Virus record (IMG/VR): IMGVR_UViG_3300009305_000071
Span: 1 to 33,331 of that record
DNA length: 33,331 nucleotides
From: a virus
Direction: 5' to 3' (one strand)
Position numbers and translations under genes: made by a program. Shown in pieces: positions 24,819 to 32,092 of this stretch. Position 1 is the first letter of the stretch. Every line of letters begins with the position of its first letter. The notes under the pieces are model-generated. The model was not told where the DNA came from. It saw only the letters and a program-made list of their open reading frames with translations, and did not search any database.

Positions 24819-25283
24819 TTAGCTCTCCTCCTTCAACTCAGATAAACATTCTGAATATGCAATTTGTAGAGGTTTTAGATGAATTCTATTGTCTGAATAT
24901 CCTCTAGCAATAACGTTGAAATAATATTCTGTAGGAGCCGCTACCATATTGGTATATTTGCTTGCCATAATATAAACCATAGTTTTTCTAGGTTTTCCAT
25001 CTACCATAATCTCTACTTGCTTTTTAATATATAGGTTCGGATAACCTTCATATATATCAAGTGCCCTTTCACATTCCTCAGTGATTTCCCATAAAACAAC
25101 GGGTACTAATCTATCCTTGCATGGTTCAATGTTTGCTACCCCTTTGTACTTTCCTCTAAAGGTTAGCTTGTAATCATGAAGTGTTCCAATCCCTATCACC
25201 TTTGCTTTAGGACATCTTTGTTTCATCTGTTCAATATTCATATTTGAACCGTATGCACCATACAGCTTTGTTTTTCCTGCCAT
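24819..25283 (-). CDS. Gamma-glutamylcyclotransferase-like protein
   Basis: 154 residues of the GGCT/AIG2 fold. The substrate loop YGAYGSNM and catalytic glutamate E79 in DIYEGYP are both present, so the protein should be active. The family releases 5-oxoproline from gamma-glutamyl amines or peptides. AAAGGAG precedes the ATG at 25283. The neighbouring amidoligase makes the kind of gamma-glutamyl-like amide bond this enzyme could cleave, an association known from comparative genomics of the amidoligase superfamily. The substrate here is unknown. Confidence 0.8.
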   Translation of the reverse strand: MAGKTKLYGAYGSNMNIEQMKQRCPKAKVIGIGTLHDYKLTFRGKYKGVANIEPCKDRLVPVVLWEITEECERALDIYEGYPNLYIKKQVEIMVDGKPRKTMVYIMASKYTNMVAAPTEYYFNVIARGYSDNRIHLKPLQIAYSECLSELKEES

Positions 25284-25314
25284 TTCATCATTTCTCCTTT
25301 ACTGATTTTATTTG

Positions 25315-25342
25315 CCAAGAGGGGCAATTTAGCCCCTCTTGG
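25315..25342. repeat. Perfect 11-bp hairpin between amidoligase and cyclotransferase
   Basis: CCAAGAGGGGC (25315-25325) and GCCCCTCTTGG (25332-25342) form an 11-base GC-rich stem with a 6-base loop. It has no proper T-run on the minus strand (CAAATAAAATC follows), so an RNA-stabilising or processing element, or a weak attenuator, fits better than a classical terminator. Confidence 0.7.
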
Positions 25343-25352
25343 TAGTCTATTT

Positions 25353-26261
25353 TTAAGCGGCTCTAGGTGTTTTCCAAGCTGCATTTCCATCAAGTGATTT
25401 CATAAGGTGCTGTCTGCAGTTTTTGAACTCCTCACCAATAAGTCCTAATCGAAGCAACCAACATCTGAATGTGTACTTCTCGTTATCTGTGTAAGTGCGT
25501 TTTGCACTAGCACTCTTTTGACTTAATGCTTGGTGGCTTACCGCTAGGCAGAAAACTATGTAACTCCTAATTTTACCTGCGTGCATGGTACCGTTGAAAA
25601 GTCTGAATTCAATGGTGCCTTTTGTGAATGTGCTGTGAAGGTTGAGCCCATGATATCTACTGGAATGGTAGTGTCTACTTCTGCTTTCAGCACCGTATTC
25701 GCTGTACCAAATGTCTGCAAGTTCTATTAAGGTTTTTGGCTTTTTCTTGTTTATGGTTTTAATCAAATTCTCGTTTACCTTTTTGCAATATCTCATTCTT
25801 GAGGGGTCAATCTCTAGACTCTTGTAAATCAAGTCTTCCTTTGATGCCGTTAGGTTAACTAAATTCTTTAGGGTGTTCGGAGTATGGTCTTTTGCACCAA
25901 TATGAATGTGTATTCCACACTGTAGCTTGCTTTCACTAACTGCACCTGAATGTCTAAGCTGTCTGATCAGTTCTTGTAAAGTTTCAATGTCCTCATCATA
26001 CTCTAAAATGGGTGTAACCAATTCAACACTGTAACTTTTATCTGCTGAAACAAGTCTGCCTTTCTCTTTCTTCCTTGTCTCAATGCTTGCATCACTCATT
26101 ATTTTCCAAACTCTATTATCTGGTGCAGTTATTTTGTAGGTATCGTAGCTGTCAAAGGTTCTTTTAACTGTTCCACCTAGAAAATTTGCTGTTACTTCAG
26201 CAGCTTTTTCTCTAGTAATGCCTGTCATTTCAATTTCAACGCCAATGGTTTGATTTTTCAA
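25353..26261 (-). CDS. Amidoligase (COOH-NH2 ligase)
   Basis: 302 residues of the Amidoligase_2 family, with glutamine-synthetase-like fold, expected to use ATP to join a carboxylate to an amine, often on peptides or proteins. Visible signature segments are GVEIEM near the start, VELVTP, CGIHIHIGA, RYHGLNLH and TIEFRLFNGT, which carry the metal- and nucleotide-binding Glu, His and Arg. The start is TTG 26261, nine bases after AAAGGGG. That ribosome site can be covered by an upstream exact complement. It stands in a cassette with the cyclotransferase-like and zinc-ribbon genes between the methyltransferases and the terminase. Confidence 0.85.
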   Translation of the reverse strand: MKNQTIGVEIEMTGITREKAAEVTANFLGGTVKRTFDSYDTYKITAPDNRVWKIMSDASIETRKKEKGRLVSADKSYSVELVTPILEYDEDIETLQELIRQLRHSGAVSESKLQCGIHIHIGAKDHTPNTLKNLVNLTASKEDLIYKSLEIDPSRMRYCKKVNENLIKTINKKKPKTLIELADIWYSEYGAESRSRHYHSSRYHGLNLHSTFTKGTIEFRLFNGTMHAGKIRSYIVFCLAVSHQALSQKSASAKRTYTDNEKYTFRCWLLRLGLIGEEFKNCRQHLMKSLDGNAAWKTPRAA

Positions 26262-26269
26262 TGCTTTCT

Positions 26270-26326
26270 ACCCCTTTCAAAGTGTGTTTTTCTTTTGGTA
26301 GTGTACATATTACCTCTGAAAGGGGT
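26270..26326 (-). promoter_or_regulatory. Inverted repeat covering the amidoligase ribosome site
   Basis: ACCCCTTTCA (26270-26279) and TGAAAGGGGT (26317-26326) are perfect 10-base complements 37 bases apart. The first arm on the minus strand contains the AAAGGGG ribosome site for TTG 26261, so pairing would block translation. The loop holds a second possible small hairpin. A protein- or ligand-controlled switch is inferred. Confidence 0.55.
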
Positions 26327-26364
26327 ATATATCCAGTTATATCTGCGAGATTCTATCAAATAAA

Positions 26365-27711
26365 TTAATCTCTTGGTAATGTCATAGCCAAAGCATAAGC
26401 CACATTTACTGTAACTGCATTCCCTGCTTGCTTATAAAGTTGGGCATCTGAATTTACTTCTCTTGCTCTATTAAATAATTCATCTGGAAATCCTTGAAGT
26501 CTAAAGCATTCCTTTGGAGTTAATCTGCGAATACGATAGTTCTCATCAAGTGTCCCAATCTGACATCCTGTATCGATGGTATTTGCAATACCCTTTCCAA
26601 CCCTTCCTCTCCTAGTCGTTGAATTGGGCATTGCCATGTTTATGCTATCTCCTATTTTTGCTTCAGAATAACCTTTCTTTGTAGCTTCTTTAATAGCTAC
26701 TCCATGTCTATCTTGACTAGTTAATGTGAACATTGGCTCTTCACTTGTTTTCATTCTTCTTCCATTTTGTCTTTTTTCTTCTCGGTCTGGTGTCAAAACA
26801 GGATAAGCTTCAAGTACACCACTGTTCATAGCAGTTCTGTTTACTACTCCTGCTGTATATCGAGAAGTAATACATCTTGATGTATCTGTAATTTGAGTCT
26901 TTGTAGTTGATTGATCTATAAAGTACAGACCTGTTTTTGCCCCTGCTCCACCACCATTTGCAGTTAATGTTGGAGATATACCATTTGTATCATAAGCATT
27001 TCCACTTTCTCCTCTGCCACTTGGATTAACATTTCCTATACAGTAAAGGCCCGTCTTTGCTCCAACTCCACCTGCGTTACCCACAAGAGTTGCTGAAACA
27101 CCTTCGGGGTTGTAAACTCTATATCCTTGCATTCCACCTATAATTTGCTTAAGAGCTGCTGTGTTTTCTCTGCTGAGAGGTAATATTTCTCGTCTACCTC
27201 TGTTTCTAAGATTTGCGATAATGAACACACGCTCTCGGTTTTGAGGGACTCCGAAGTCTTTAGAGTTAAGCACCTGCCAGACAATATCATACCCTGCTTC
27301 GTCCAGTTCAGAGAGAACGGTGGCAAAATCAAATCCGTTATTAATTGACAGCAAGTTCTTAACGTTCTCAATAAGTAAGTATGTGGGTTTATCCGTTTCT
27401 TCTTTGCCCTTGATGAGGTCAATAATACTGAAATAGATTCCACTTCTTTTCCCTCTGAGTCCACGCTGTTTTCCTGCCACTGATATATCTTGGCAGGGGA
27501 ATCCAAAACACCAGATATCTGCATAGGGGATTTCCTCTGCTCTAAGTTTTGTAACATCATCTGCATACCACTCTCCTTCCGTATCAAACATTGCTCTATA
27601 TGATTTAACTGCAAATTTATCCTTTTCACAAAATCCAATACACTTATAACCTGCAAGCTCTAGTCCTAATCTAAAGCCGCCTATTCCTGCACAAAAATCA
27701 AGGAAGGTCAT
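26365..27711 (-). CDS. DNA cytosine-5 methyltransferase
   Basis: 448 residues. Order of motifs is motif I (FCAGIGGFRLG), catalytic Cys73 in FPCQ, ENV at 115-117, QNRERVF, a variable target-recognition region (about 180-380), and motifs IX-X (RRLTPKECFRLQGFP, QAGNAVTVNVAYALA). It transfers methyl from S-adenosylmethionine to cytosine C5, probably protecting phage DNA from host restriction; no cognate nuclease is seen. The recognition region contains two related 20-residue segments, about 204-223 and 244-263. GGAAGGTGA sets ATG 27711, overlapping the upstream methyltransferase by 14 bases. Confidence 0.92.
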   Translation of the reverse strand: MTFLDFCAGIGGFRLGLELAGYKCIGFCEKDKFAVKSYRAMFDTEGEWYADDVTKLRAEEIPYADIWCFGFPCQDISVAGKQRGLRGKRSGIYFSIIDLIKGKEETDKPTYLLIENVKNLLSINNGFDFATVLSELDEAGYDIVWQVLNSKDFGVPQNRERVFIIANLRNRGRREILPLSRENTAALKQIIGGMQGYRVYNPEGVSATLVGNAGGVGAKTGLYCIGNVNPSGRGESGNAYDTNGISPTLTANGGGAGAKTGLYFIDQSTTKTQITDTSRCITSRYTAGVVNRTAMNSGVLEAYPVLTPDREEKRQNGRRMKTSEEPMFTLTSQDRHGVAIKEATKKGYSEAKIGDSINMAMPNSTTRRGRVGKGIANTIDTGCQIGTLDENYRIRRLTPKECFRLQGFPDELFNRAREVNSDAQLYKQAGNAVTVNVAYALAMTLPRD

Positions 27712-28939
27712 TTTCTTCACCTTCCTTTTGGATATCAAGATATTTTGTTTTTACACCATCTCTTAAAAGAAACACACTATTATCAGAGCCAACCTGCTCA
27801 ATATATCTTTTTACAATAACATCAGCATACTTCTCATCCAGTTCTATGGTATAACAAATTCTGTCGGTTTGTTCACAGGCTATAAGGGTTGAGCCACTAC
27901 CCCCAAAGGGGTCTAGAACAATAGAGTTCGTTAAACTTGAATTAGTAATAGGGTAAGCTATTAATGCTATTGGTTTCATTGTTGGGTGATACTTTGATTT
28001 AGTAGGCCTATCAAAATTCCAAGTAGTTCTTTGTTTTCTATCCCCATAGAATTTATGTCCTGCAGTGGGTTTCCACCCTACAAGAACTGGTTCATGATTA
28101 TATTGGTAATCACATCGACCTAGTACAGGTGAGTTCTTTACCCAAATACAAGTTTGATGACAAAAGAACCCTGCATCCTTAAAGGCTACTCTAAAATTAA
28201 CCGTTTCTCTATCTGCATGGAACACATAAATTGAACCCCCATCTGCTATGCTTTCATACATCCCTTTATATGCATTTAGAAGAAACTCATAGAATTTTTT
28301 ATCATCCATGTTATCATTCTGAATTGTTCCTGCAGTACCTTCATAAGCTACATTGTAAGGTGGGTCAGTTACGATGAGGTTTGCTTTTTTCCCATCCATT
28401 AATATTTCGTAGGTATCAAGCTTTGTACTGTCCCCACAGATTAAACGATGCCTGCCTAACAACCAAATATCCCCTTGTTTTGTAATTGGACTTTCCGGTA
28501 AAGGCTCGTCAAAACCATCTTCTTTTACACCCTTTGGATGAAGTTCATTAAACAATGCATCGATTTCCGGTGGTTCAAAACCTGTGAATGCTGTATCATA
28601 ATCTAAAGATTGTAAATCCTTTATTAGATCAGCGAGTAATTCCTTATTCCACTCCCCACTGATTTTATTAAGAGCAATATTTAATGCCTTTTCTTTGGTT
28701 TTATCAACATCAATAACAACACAATCAATCTCTGCAAATCCCAGTGTTTTTAATACTGATATTCTCTGATGACCACCAATAACCGTTAAATCCTTATTAA
28801 CTATTACGGGGTCCACATATCCAAATTCAGTTATACTATTTTTAATCTTTTCGAATTCACTATCTCCAGCCTTTAGCTTTTTTCGTGGGTTATAGGCAGC
28901 TGGTATTAGCGAATCTATCTGTAACTTTTTAAATTCCAT
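27698..28939 (-). CDS. ParB-like/adenine or N4-cytosine DNA methyltransferase fusion
   Basis: 413 residues. Residues ~1-130 are a ParB/Srx-type domain (AAYNPRK, GGHQR at 55-59). Residues ~155-400 are an amino-methyltransferase with motif IV DPPY (192-195) before motif I (DPFGGSGSTL), the beta-class order. It methylates adenine N6 or cytosine N4. GGAGGG precedes ATG 28939, which overlaps the HTH/zinc gene stop by 11 bases. This fusion is common in Firmicute prophages; the ParB part may guide the enzyme to DNA or hydrolyse nucleotide. Confidence 0.9.
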   Translation of the reverse strand: MEFKKLQIDSLIPAAYNPRKKLKAGDSEFEKIKNSITEFGYVDPVIVNKDLTVIGGHQRISVLKTLGFAEIDCVVIDVDKTKEKALNIALNKISGEWNKELLADLIKDLQSLDYDTAFTGFEPPEIDALFNELHPKGVKEDGFDEPLPESPITKQGDIWLLGRHRLICGDSTKLDTYEILMDGKKANLIVTDPPYNVAYEGTAGTIQNDNMDDKKFYEFLLNAYKGMYESIADGGSIYVFHADRETVNFRVAFKDAGFFCHQTCIWVKNSPVLGRCDYQYNHEPVLVGWKPTAGHKFYGDRKQRTTWNFDRPTKSKYHPTMKPIALIAYPITNSSLTNSIVLDPFGGSGSTLIACEQTDRICYTIELDEKYADVIVKRYIEQVGSDNSVFLLRDGVKTKYLDIQKEGEENDLP

Positions 28940-29366
28940 CCTCTTCCCTCCAAAATCTATCTTTTATGTAACAGTTATGACTACAATACTTTCTCTTCTT
29001 ATTGCCATAAGCACTAAAATCATTACCGCAGTATGGGCAAGTATATCTGTAGGTGGCAGCTTCACTTTTCTTTCTTTCACTTTGATGTTCATTCCACCAT
29101 TTTCGTCTGCACTCTTCAGAGCAAAATCTCCTTGTCCTACCTTGATGTTTTTGTTTGATGGGTTTCTCACAGCAGGCACAGAGCAGGTTTCTTTTTATTT
29201 TTTCATCCACATTAAGGGCAACAACACACGAGTCACCATCTAGACTATTGCGCTTACAAAACCCTCTAACACTATCCCTTGATACTCCTAAGATTGTTGC
29301 AATAGCTTTATATCCCATGCCTTTTAATCTTAGTTCCCTAATTTTTTCTTTTTCTTCAGCTGTCAT
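28929..29366 (-). CDS. HTH and double zinc-finger DNA-binding protein
   Basis: 145 residues. Residues ~1-40 form a sigma-region-4-like helix-turn-helix (GMGYKAIATILGVSRDSVRG). Two treble-clef-like zinc sites follow (CACC ... CSEEC near 60-85, and CPYC ... CSHNC near 110-135). AAAGGAG eight bases before ATG 29366 sets the start. It is the first gene on the terminase side of the candidate cos, so a role in cos binding or in transcription of this segment is possible but not shown. Confidence 0.75.
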   Translation of the reverse strand: MTAEEKEKIRELRLKGMGYKAIATILGVSRDSVRGFCKRNSLDGDSCVVALNVDEKIKRNLLCACCEKPIKQKHQGRTRRFCSEECRRKWWNEHQSERKKSEAATYRYTCPYCGNDFSAYGNKKRKYCSHNCYIKDRFWREEDGI

Positions 29367-29400
29367 GTGAGTGGCTCCTTTCAGTAAACTTTTTTGCAAT

Positions 29401-29429
29401 AAAAAAACAACCACAAATCCTTATGGTTG
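29401..29429 (-). terminator. Terminator upstream of the HTH/zinc gene
   Basis: CAACCA (29408-29413) and TGGTTG (29424-29429) form a 6-base stem with 10-base loop followed by seven T residues on the minus strand. Transcription from the cos side would stop here unless antiterminated. Confidence 0.65.
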
Positions 29430-29460
29430 CTAATTTTCACCTTTCTATTTTGCGATTTTC

Positions 29461-29555
29461 TAGTACCCCCCTTGCTTAATTCTGCGAAATTTCACGCAAA
29501 GGGGGGCGGCGGTTCCCAACAGAAGGGTTGTAGAGATTTAATCCCCCCTCCCCCA
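29461..29555. other. Candidate cos (packaging) region
   Basis: A non-coding GC-rich island in AT-rich DNA. It holds C6 at 29466-29471 and G6 at 29501-29506 as outer arms (CCCCCCTTGC facing GCAAAGGGGGG), an inner TGCG/CGCA pair around GAAATTTC, then CGGCGGTTCCC, AGAAGGG and another C-rich tract (29543-29554). This symmetry, the HNH gene 1.4 kb upstream and the terminase downstream resemble HK97-type cos regions where HNH proteins aid cleavage. No cut site can be assigned by eye. Confidence 0.45.
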
Positions 29556-29565
29556 TTTAAAAACT

Positions 29566-29589
29566 AAAAGCATCCACAAAAGTAGATGC
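29566..29589 (-). terminator. Terminator of the lipoprotein nuclease gene
   Basis: GCATCCAC (29570-29577) and GTAGATGC (29582-29589) pair over eight bases (one G-T) around AAAA, with four T residues after it on the minus strand. It lies 18 bases past the nuclease stop. Confidence 0.65.
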
Positions 29590-29606
29590 TCATTTCAATT
29601 ACTTTA

Positions 29607-30761
29607 TTAATCTTCATACCTATCTACAAGTTCTCCCTTAGTGTTATATAATTCTGCAGGATCACTTTTGCTATTATTCCAAGTACCATTACCATCAAGC
29701 CAATGGAAATCAGTATCTAAGTTTCTTTCAGAATCTCCAACTTTTACAGTTGATTTCGGTTCTAGAGTAAACTTTGGAAATGCAAATGATTGATTGCCTT
29801 TTACTGATATGATTCTCCAACCTGTAATATCCACTGAATCGCTCCCCGAATTTTTAATTACTATATATTCAGCCTTTTTATCCAACTCAGCAATCATTAT
29901 TTCTTTTTCTGTAGACTCTGTTTGTTTCTCTTGTGGAGCTTGTGTTTCTAATTTTGCATTCACTTCATCTGGATTTACATTATCAAATTCATCGTTTACA
30001 GTATTTCCTTTTATCATATATGTGTAACTATAATGACTTGGAATCTGTGTTTCAGTATTAGGATAAGTTATAATAGCTACAAAGTCTGTACATCCACCAG
30101 CATCCCTAATTACTTTTTCCATGTATGCCTGGTCACCATGTCTATTAAGGGTACTATTCTGTGGAGTTATATTATATGCATTGGAAACCCCACCAAGAGA
30201 ATCAGCAATTACATGACCCTCATCTAATGTTGAACTTTCAACACCAGGAACTTTTGCTTCATCGGAATAATATCTTCCGGTTGATAAAACGGGTTCAGTT
30301 GAATCATCCTGGGGTATTATTTTCTTTGCAGTTACTTTTACTAATTGACCATGTTCATTTGTATAAGCATAATATTCTCTATCACCAAATCCTATATCAA
30401 CTACAACGTTAGGTTCTCTATGACCTGATTGGTTTCCACCTTCAACTTCAATAAGTTTATATCCTTCAAATGGATCTTTATCTACAATCTCTTCTTTAGT
30501 CTCATCTTCTTCATTTTCTTTGTTTAATTTACTTTCTTCACTATCATTAACTGTTCTTTCTACAACAGACTCTTTATTTGTATTATCGTTTGAATTCTCA
30601 ACCGCAGGATCACTACAACCTACAAATATCAATAAAAATGTTAGCATTAAAGTAAGAGCCATTGCTTTTTTTCTATTCTTTGTTAAGTCCTCTGACATCA
30701 ACACTAATGGACGTAATCCCATCCAAGATATGTGATTTAATAACTCTTTTATTTTAGCCAT
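29607..30761 (-). CDS. Surface lipoprotein nuclease with lamin-tail domain, moron
   Basis: 384 residues. Residues 1-33 are cytosolic and basic, 34-48 hydrophobic, and LIFVGC is a probable lipobox (Phe at -3 is unusual), so the protein is likely anchored outside the membrane. An acidic linker (about 50-97) leads to a DNA/RNA non-specific endonuclease domain (about 100-250) with DEGHVIADSLGG and NITPQNSTLN, the His-Me finger motif. A lamin-tail domain (about 285-384) follows. Own promoter (30837-30865), AAGGAG before the ATG, and terminator. A nuclease on the lysogen surface could cut incoming DNA of rivals, or scavenge; this is inference. Confidence 0.75.
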   Translation of the reverse strand: MAKIKELLNHISWMGLRPLVLMSEDLTKNRKKAMALTLMLTFLLIFVGCSDPAVENSNDNTNKESVVERTVNDSEESKLNKENEEDETKEEIVDKDPFEGYKLIEVEGGNQSGHREPNVVVDIGFGDREYYAYTNEHGQLVKVTAKKIIPQDDSTEPVLSTGRYYSDEAKVPGVESSTLDEGHVIADSLGGVSNAYNITPQNSTLNRHGDQAYMEKVIRDAGGCTDFVAIITYPNTETQIPSHYSYTYMIKGNTVNDEFDNVNPDEVNAKLETQAPQEKQTESTEKEIMIAELDKKAEYIVIKNSGSDSVDITGWRIISVKGNQSFAFPKFTLEPKSTVKVGDSERNLDTDFHWLDGNGTWNNSKSDPAELYNTKGELVDRYED

Positions 30762-30836
30762 TTTAATGTACTCCTTATAAATTAGTATTTTTCAATCCTA
30801 TCATCAGCACCATTTTTTTCATTTAGCATCTTCTCC

Positions 30837-30865
30837 ATTTTATATTAAGATAACAATAAATTCAA
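30837..30865 (-). promoter_or_regulatory. Promoter of the lipoprotein nuclease gene
   Basis: On the minus strand TTGAAT (30860-30865), a 17-base spacer and TAAAAT (30837-30842) stand about 75 bases upstream of the ATG. The gap between HNH and nuclease genes (30762-30938) holds no supported gene. Confidence 0.6.
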
Positions 30866-30938
30866 ATGGTCTTGTAGTGCTAAAAATAGCTTCTAATACT
30901 AAGTTTATAAGTTGAGAAGTGTATTTATTATATAGTTT

Positions 30939-31295
30939 TTATTTATACTTATATTCCTGATATCTATCCTCAGTCATTGTCTTTTTATCATGGCAACTCT
31001 TACAAAGAGACTGCCAATTGCTTTCATCCCAAAACAATACATTGTCACCTCGATGTGGTTTGATGTGGTCAACAACAGTTGCTTTGGTTAGCTTACCTTG
31101 TTCCTTACATTTAACACACAAGGGATTAGCTTTTAAAAATCTATTTCTAGCTGTCCTCCATCTGCTGTCATAGCCACGCCTTGTGGCATTTGGCCTATCT
31201 TTTAAATATAGTTCTCTATGATTATCACAATAGCTACCGTCAGTTAACTTTGGACATCTTGGATGTTTACAAGGTTTTAATGGTTTCCTCGGCAA
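30939..31295 (-). CDS. HNH endonuclease
   Basis: 118 residues. A Cys/His-rich start (PCKHPRCPKL ... YCDNH) is followed by the HNH fold (CVKC, VVDHIKPHRGD, NWQSLCKSCHDKKT). In HK97-type phages this protein is encoded beside the terminase and helps cos cleavage. I place the start at TTG 31295, since homologues begin near PRKPLKPCKHP and a GGTGA lies five bases before; the longer frame to 31328 starts in a terminator. The terminase here is about 6 kb downstream, separated by cargo. Confidence 0.88.
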   Translation of the reverse strand: MPRKPLKPCKHPRCPKLTDGSYCDNHRELYLKDRPNATRRGYDSRWRTARNRFLKANPLCVKCKEQGKLTKATVVDHIKPHRGDNVLFWDESNWQSLCKSCHDKKTMTEDRYQEYKYK

Positions 31296-31313
31296 TCTAC
31301 TCACCGTCCTTTT

Positions 31314-31352
31314 GCATAAGAAAAGCACCCACCGTTTTTCAGCAGATGCTTT
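31314..31352 (-). terminator. Terminator before the HNH gene
   Basis: On the minus strand AAAGCATCTGCTG pairs with CGGTGGGTGCTTT (13 pairs, several G-T) around AAAAA, then TTTTCTTATG. Arms lie at 31322-31334 and 31340-31352. Confidence 0.65.
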
Positions 31353-31411
31353 ATGCTAATCTTTCATACTATTAGTTTACCATTTTAAATTCGTCATTTT
31401 CGTCAAAATTA

Positions 31412-31618
31412 TTATTCTGTTTCAGTTTGTAATTGTGATGGTGTCATATATTTCATTGCACTTTCTACTTTGTCATCGATATACATTCCTAAACAGTCAG
31501 CAGCAGCTTTACCAAGTATTTTGGATGTTCTAGCACCTTCTTTAGGATGTTCTGAAGTATATTCTAAAATTTTATTTACAGACATGTCTCTAAACTCAGC
31601 ATTTGTCTTTTTAGGCAT
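31412..31618 (-). CDS. Small unknown phage protein
   Basis: 68 residues, hydrophilic, with a helical middle (SKILGKAAADCLGMYIDDKVESAMKYM) and no known motif. AAGGAGG and ATG at 31618 are clear, and a TATAAT lies 23-28 bases upstream of the ATG on the minus strand (31641-31646), without a good -35, so a local promoter is possible. It lies between the late regulator and HNH genes and is followed by a terminator. Function unknown. Confidence 0.6.
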   Translation of the reverse strand: MPKKTNAEFRDMSVNKILEYTSEHPKEGARTSKILGKAAADCLGMYIDDKVESAMKYMTPSQLQTETE

Positions 31619-31678
31619 TTCTAAATCCTCCTTCGCTTTTATTATAATTATTGTATCCTTATTAAAATCTCATATTCA

Positions 31679-32092
31679 CTATGAAACATTTTCTTTTGTA
31701 CTGTACTTTTTAAGGTATGCATTATGTTTTCTTCTAGGATACTGTTCATCATACTCACCTATACTAAAAGCTACTTGTTGCCAACTCAATCCATTAATAT
31801 ATCTTAGGGACATAATCATTCTCATTTGACTATCCTCTATACTTTCTATGTATCTGTTTAGTCTGTTGAGTTCATAAAAACACTTCTTTAGGTTTAAGTC
31901 TAGAAGTTCCTTTAGGTCTGCAATCTCTGCGGCATATTTACCAACTTTTTCTGAAATACCAGAAGCATGTGGCATACCAGTTATTCTTGAAGTGCTAGAA
32001 GTTGCAATACACTCTAGCTCTGCAATTCTATTTTTTATTTGTTCAATTTCTCTATTAAGATAATATAACTGCGATAATTCTTGTTTAGTCAC
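31679..32092 (-). CDS. DUF1492/ArpU-like late regulator
   Basis: 137 residues. The coiled-coil first two thirds and the C-terminal sigma-region-4-like HTH (RYINGLSWQQVAFSIGEY) fit the DUF1492/ArpU-RinA type of phage regulators that switch on packaging and structural genes. GTG 32092 follows GGTGGAG and overlaps the helicase stop by 8 bases; the frame upstream to 32125 lacks a site. Its place just before HNH and the terminase block agrees with late control. Confidence 0.75.
   Translation of the reverse strand: MTKQELSQLYYLNREIEQIKNRIAELECIATSSTSRITGMPHASGISEKVGKYAAEIADLKELLDLNLKKCFYELNRLNRYIESIEDSQMRMIMSLRYINGLSWQQVAFSIGEYDEQYPRRKHNAYLKKYSTKENVS

Noticed and set aside
27138-27656. Minus-strand 172-residue frame within the cytosine methyltransferase
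   Set aside because: The overlapping frame carries all catalytic motifs; this one has none and no ribosome site.
30775-30822. 15-codon leader peptide before the nuclease gene
   Set aside because: Its only possible ribosome site would lie upstream of the likely transcription start from the promoter at 30837-30865.
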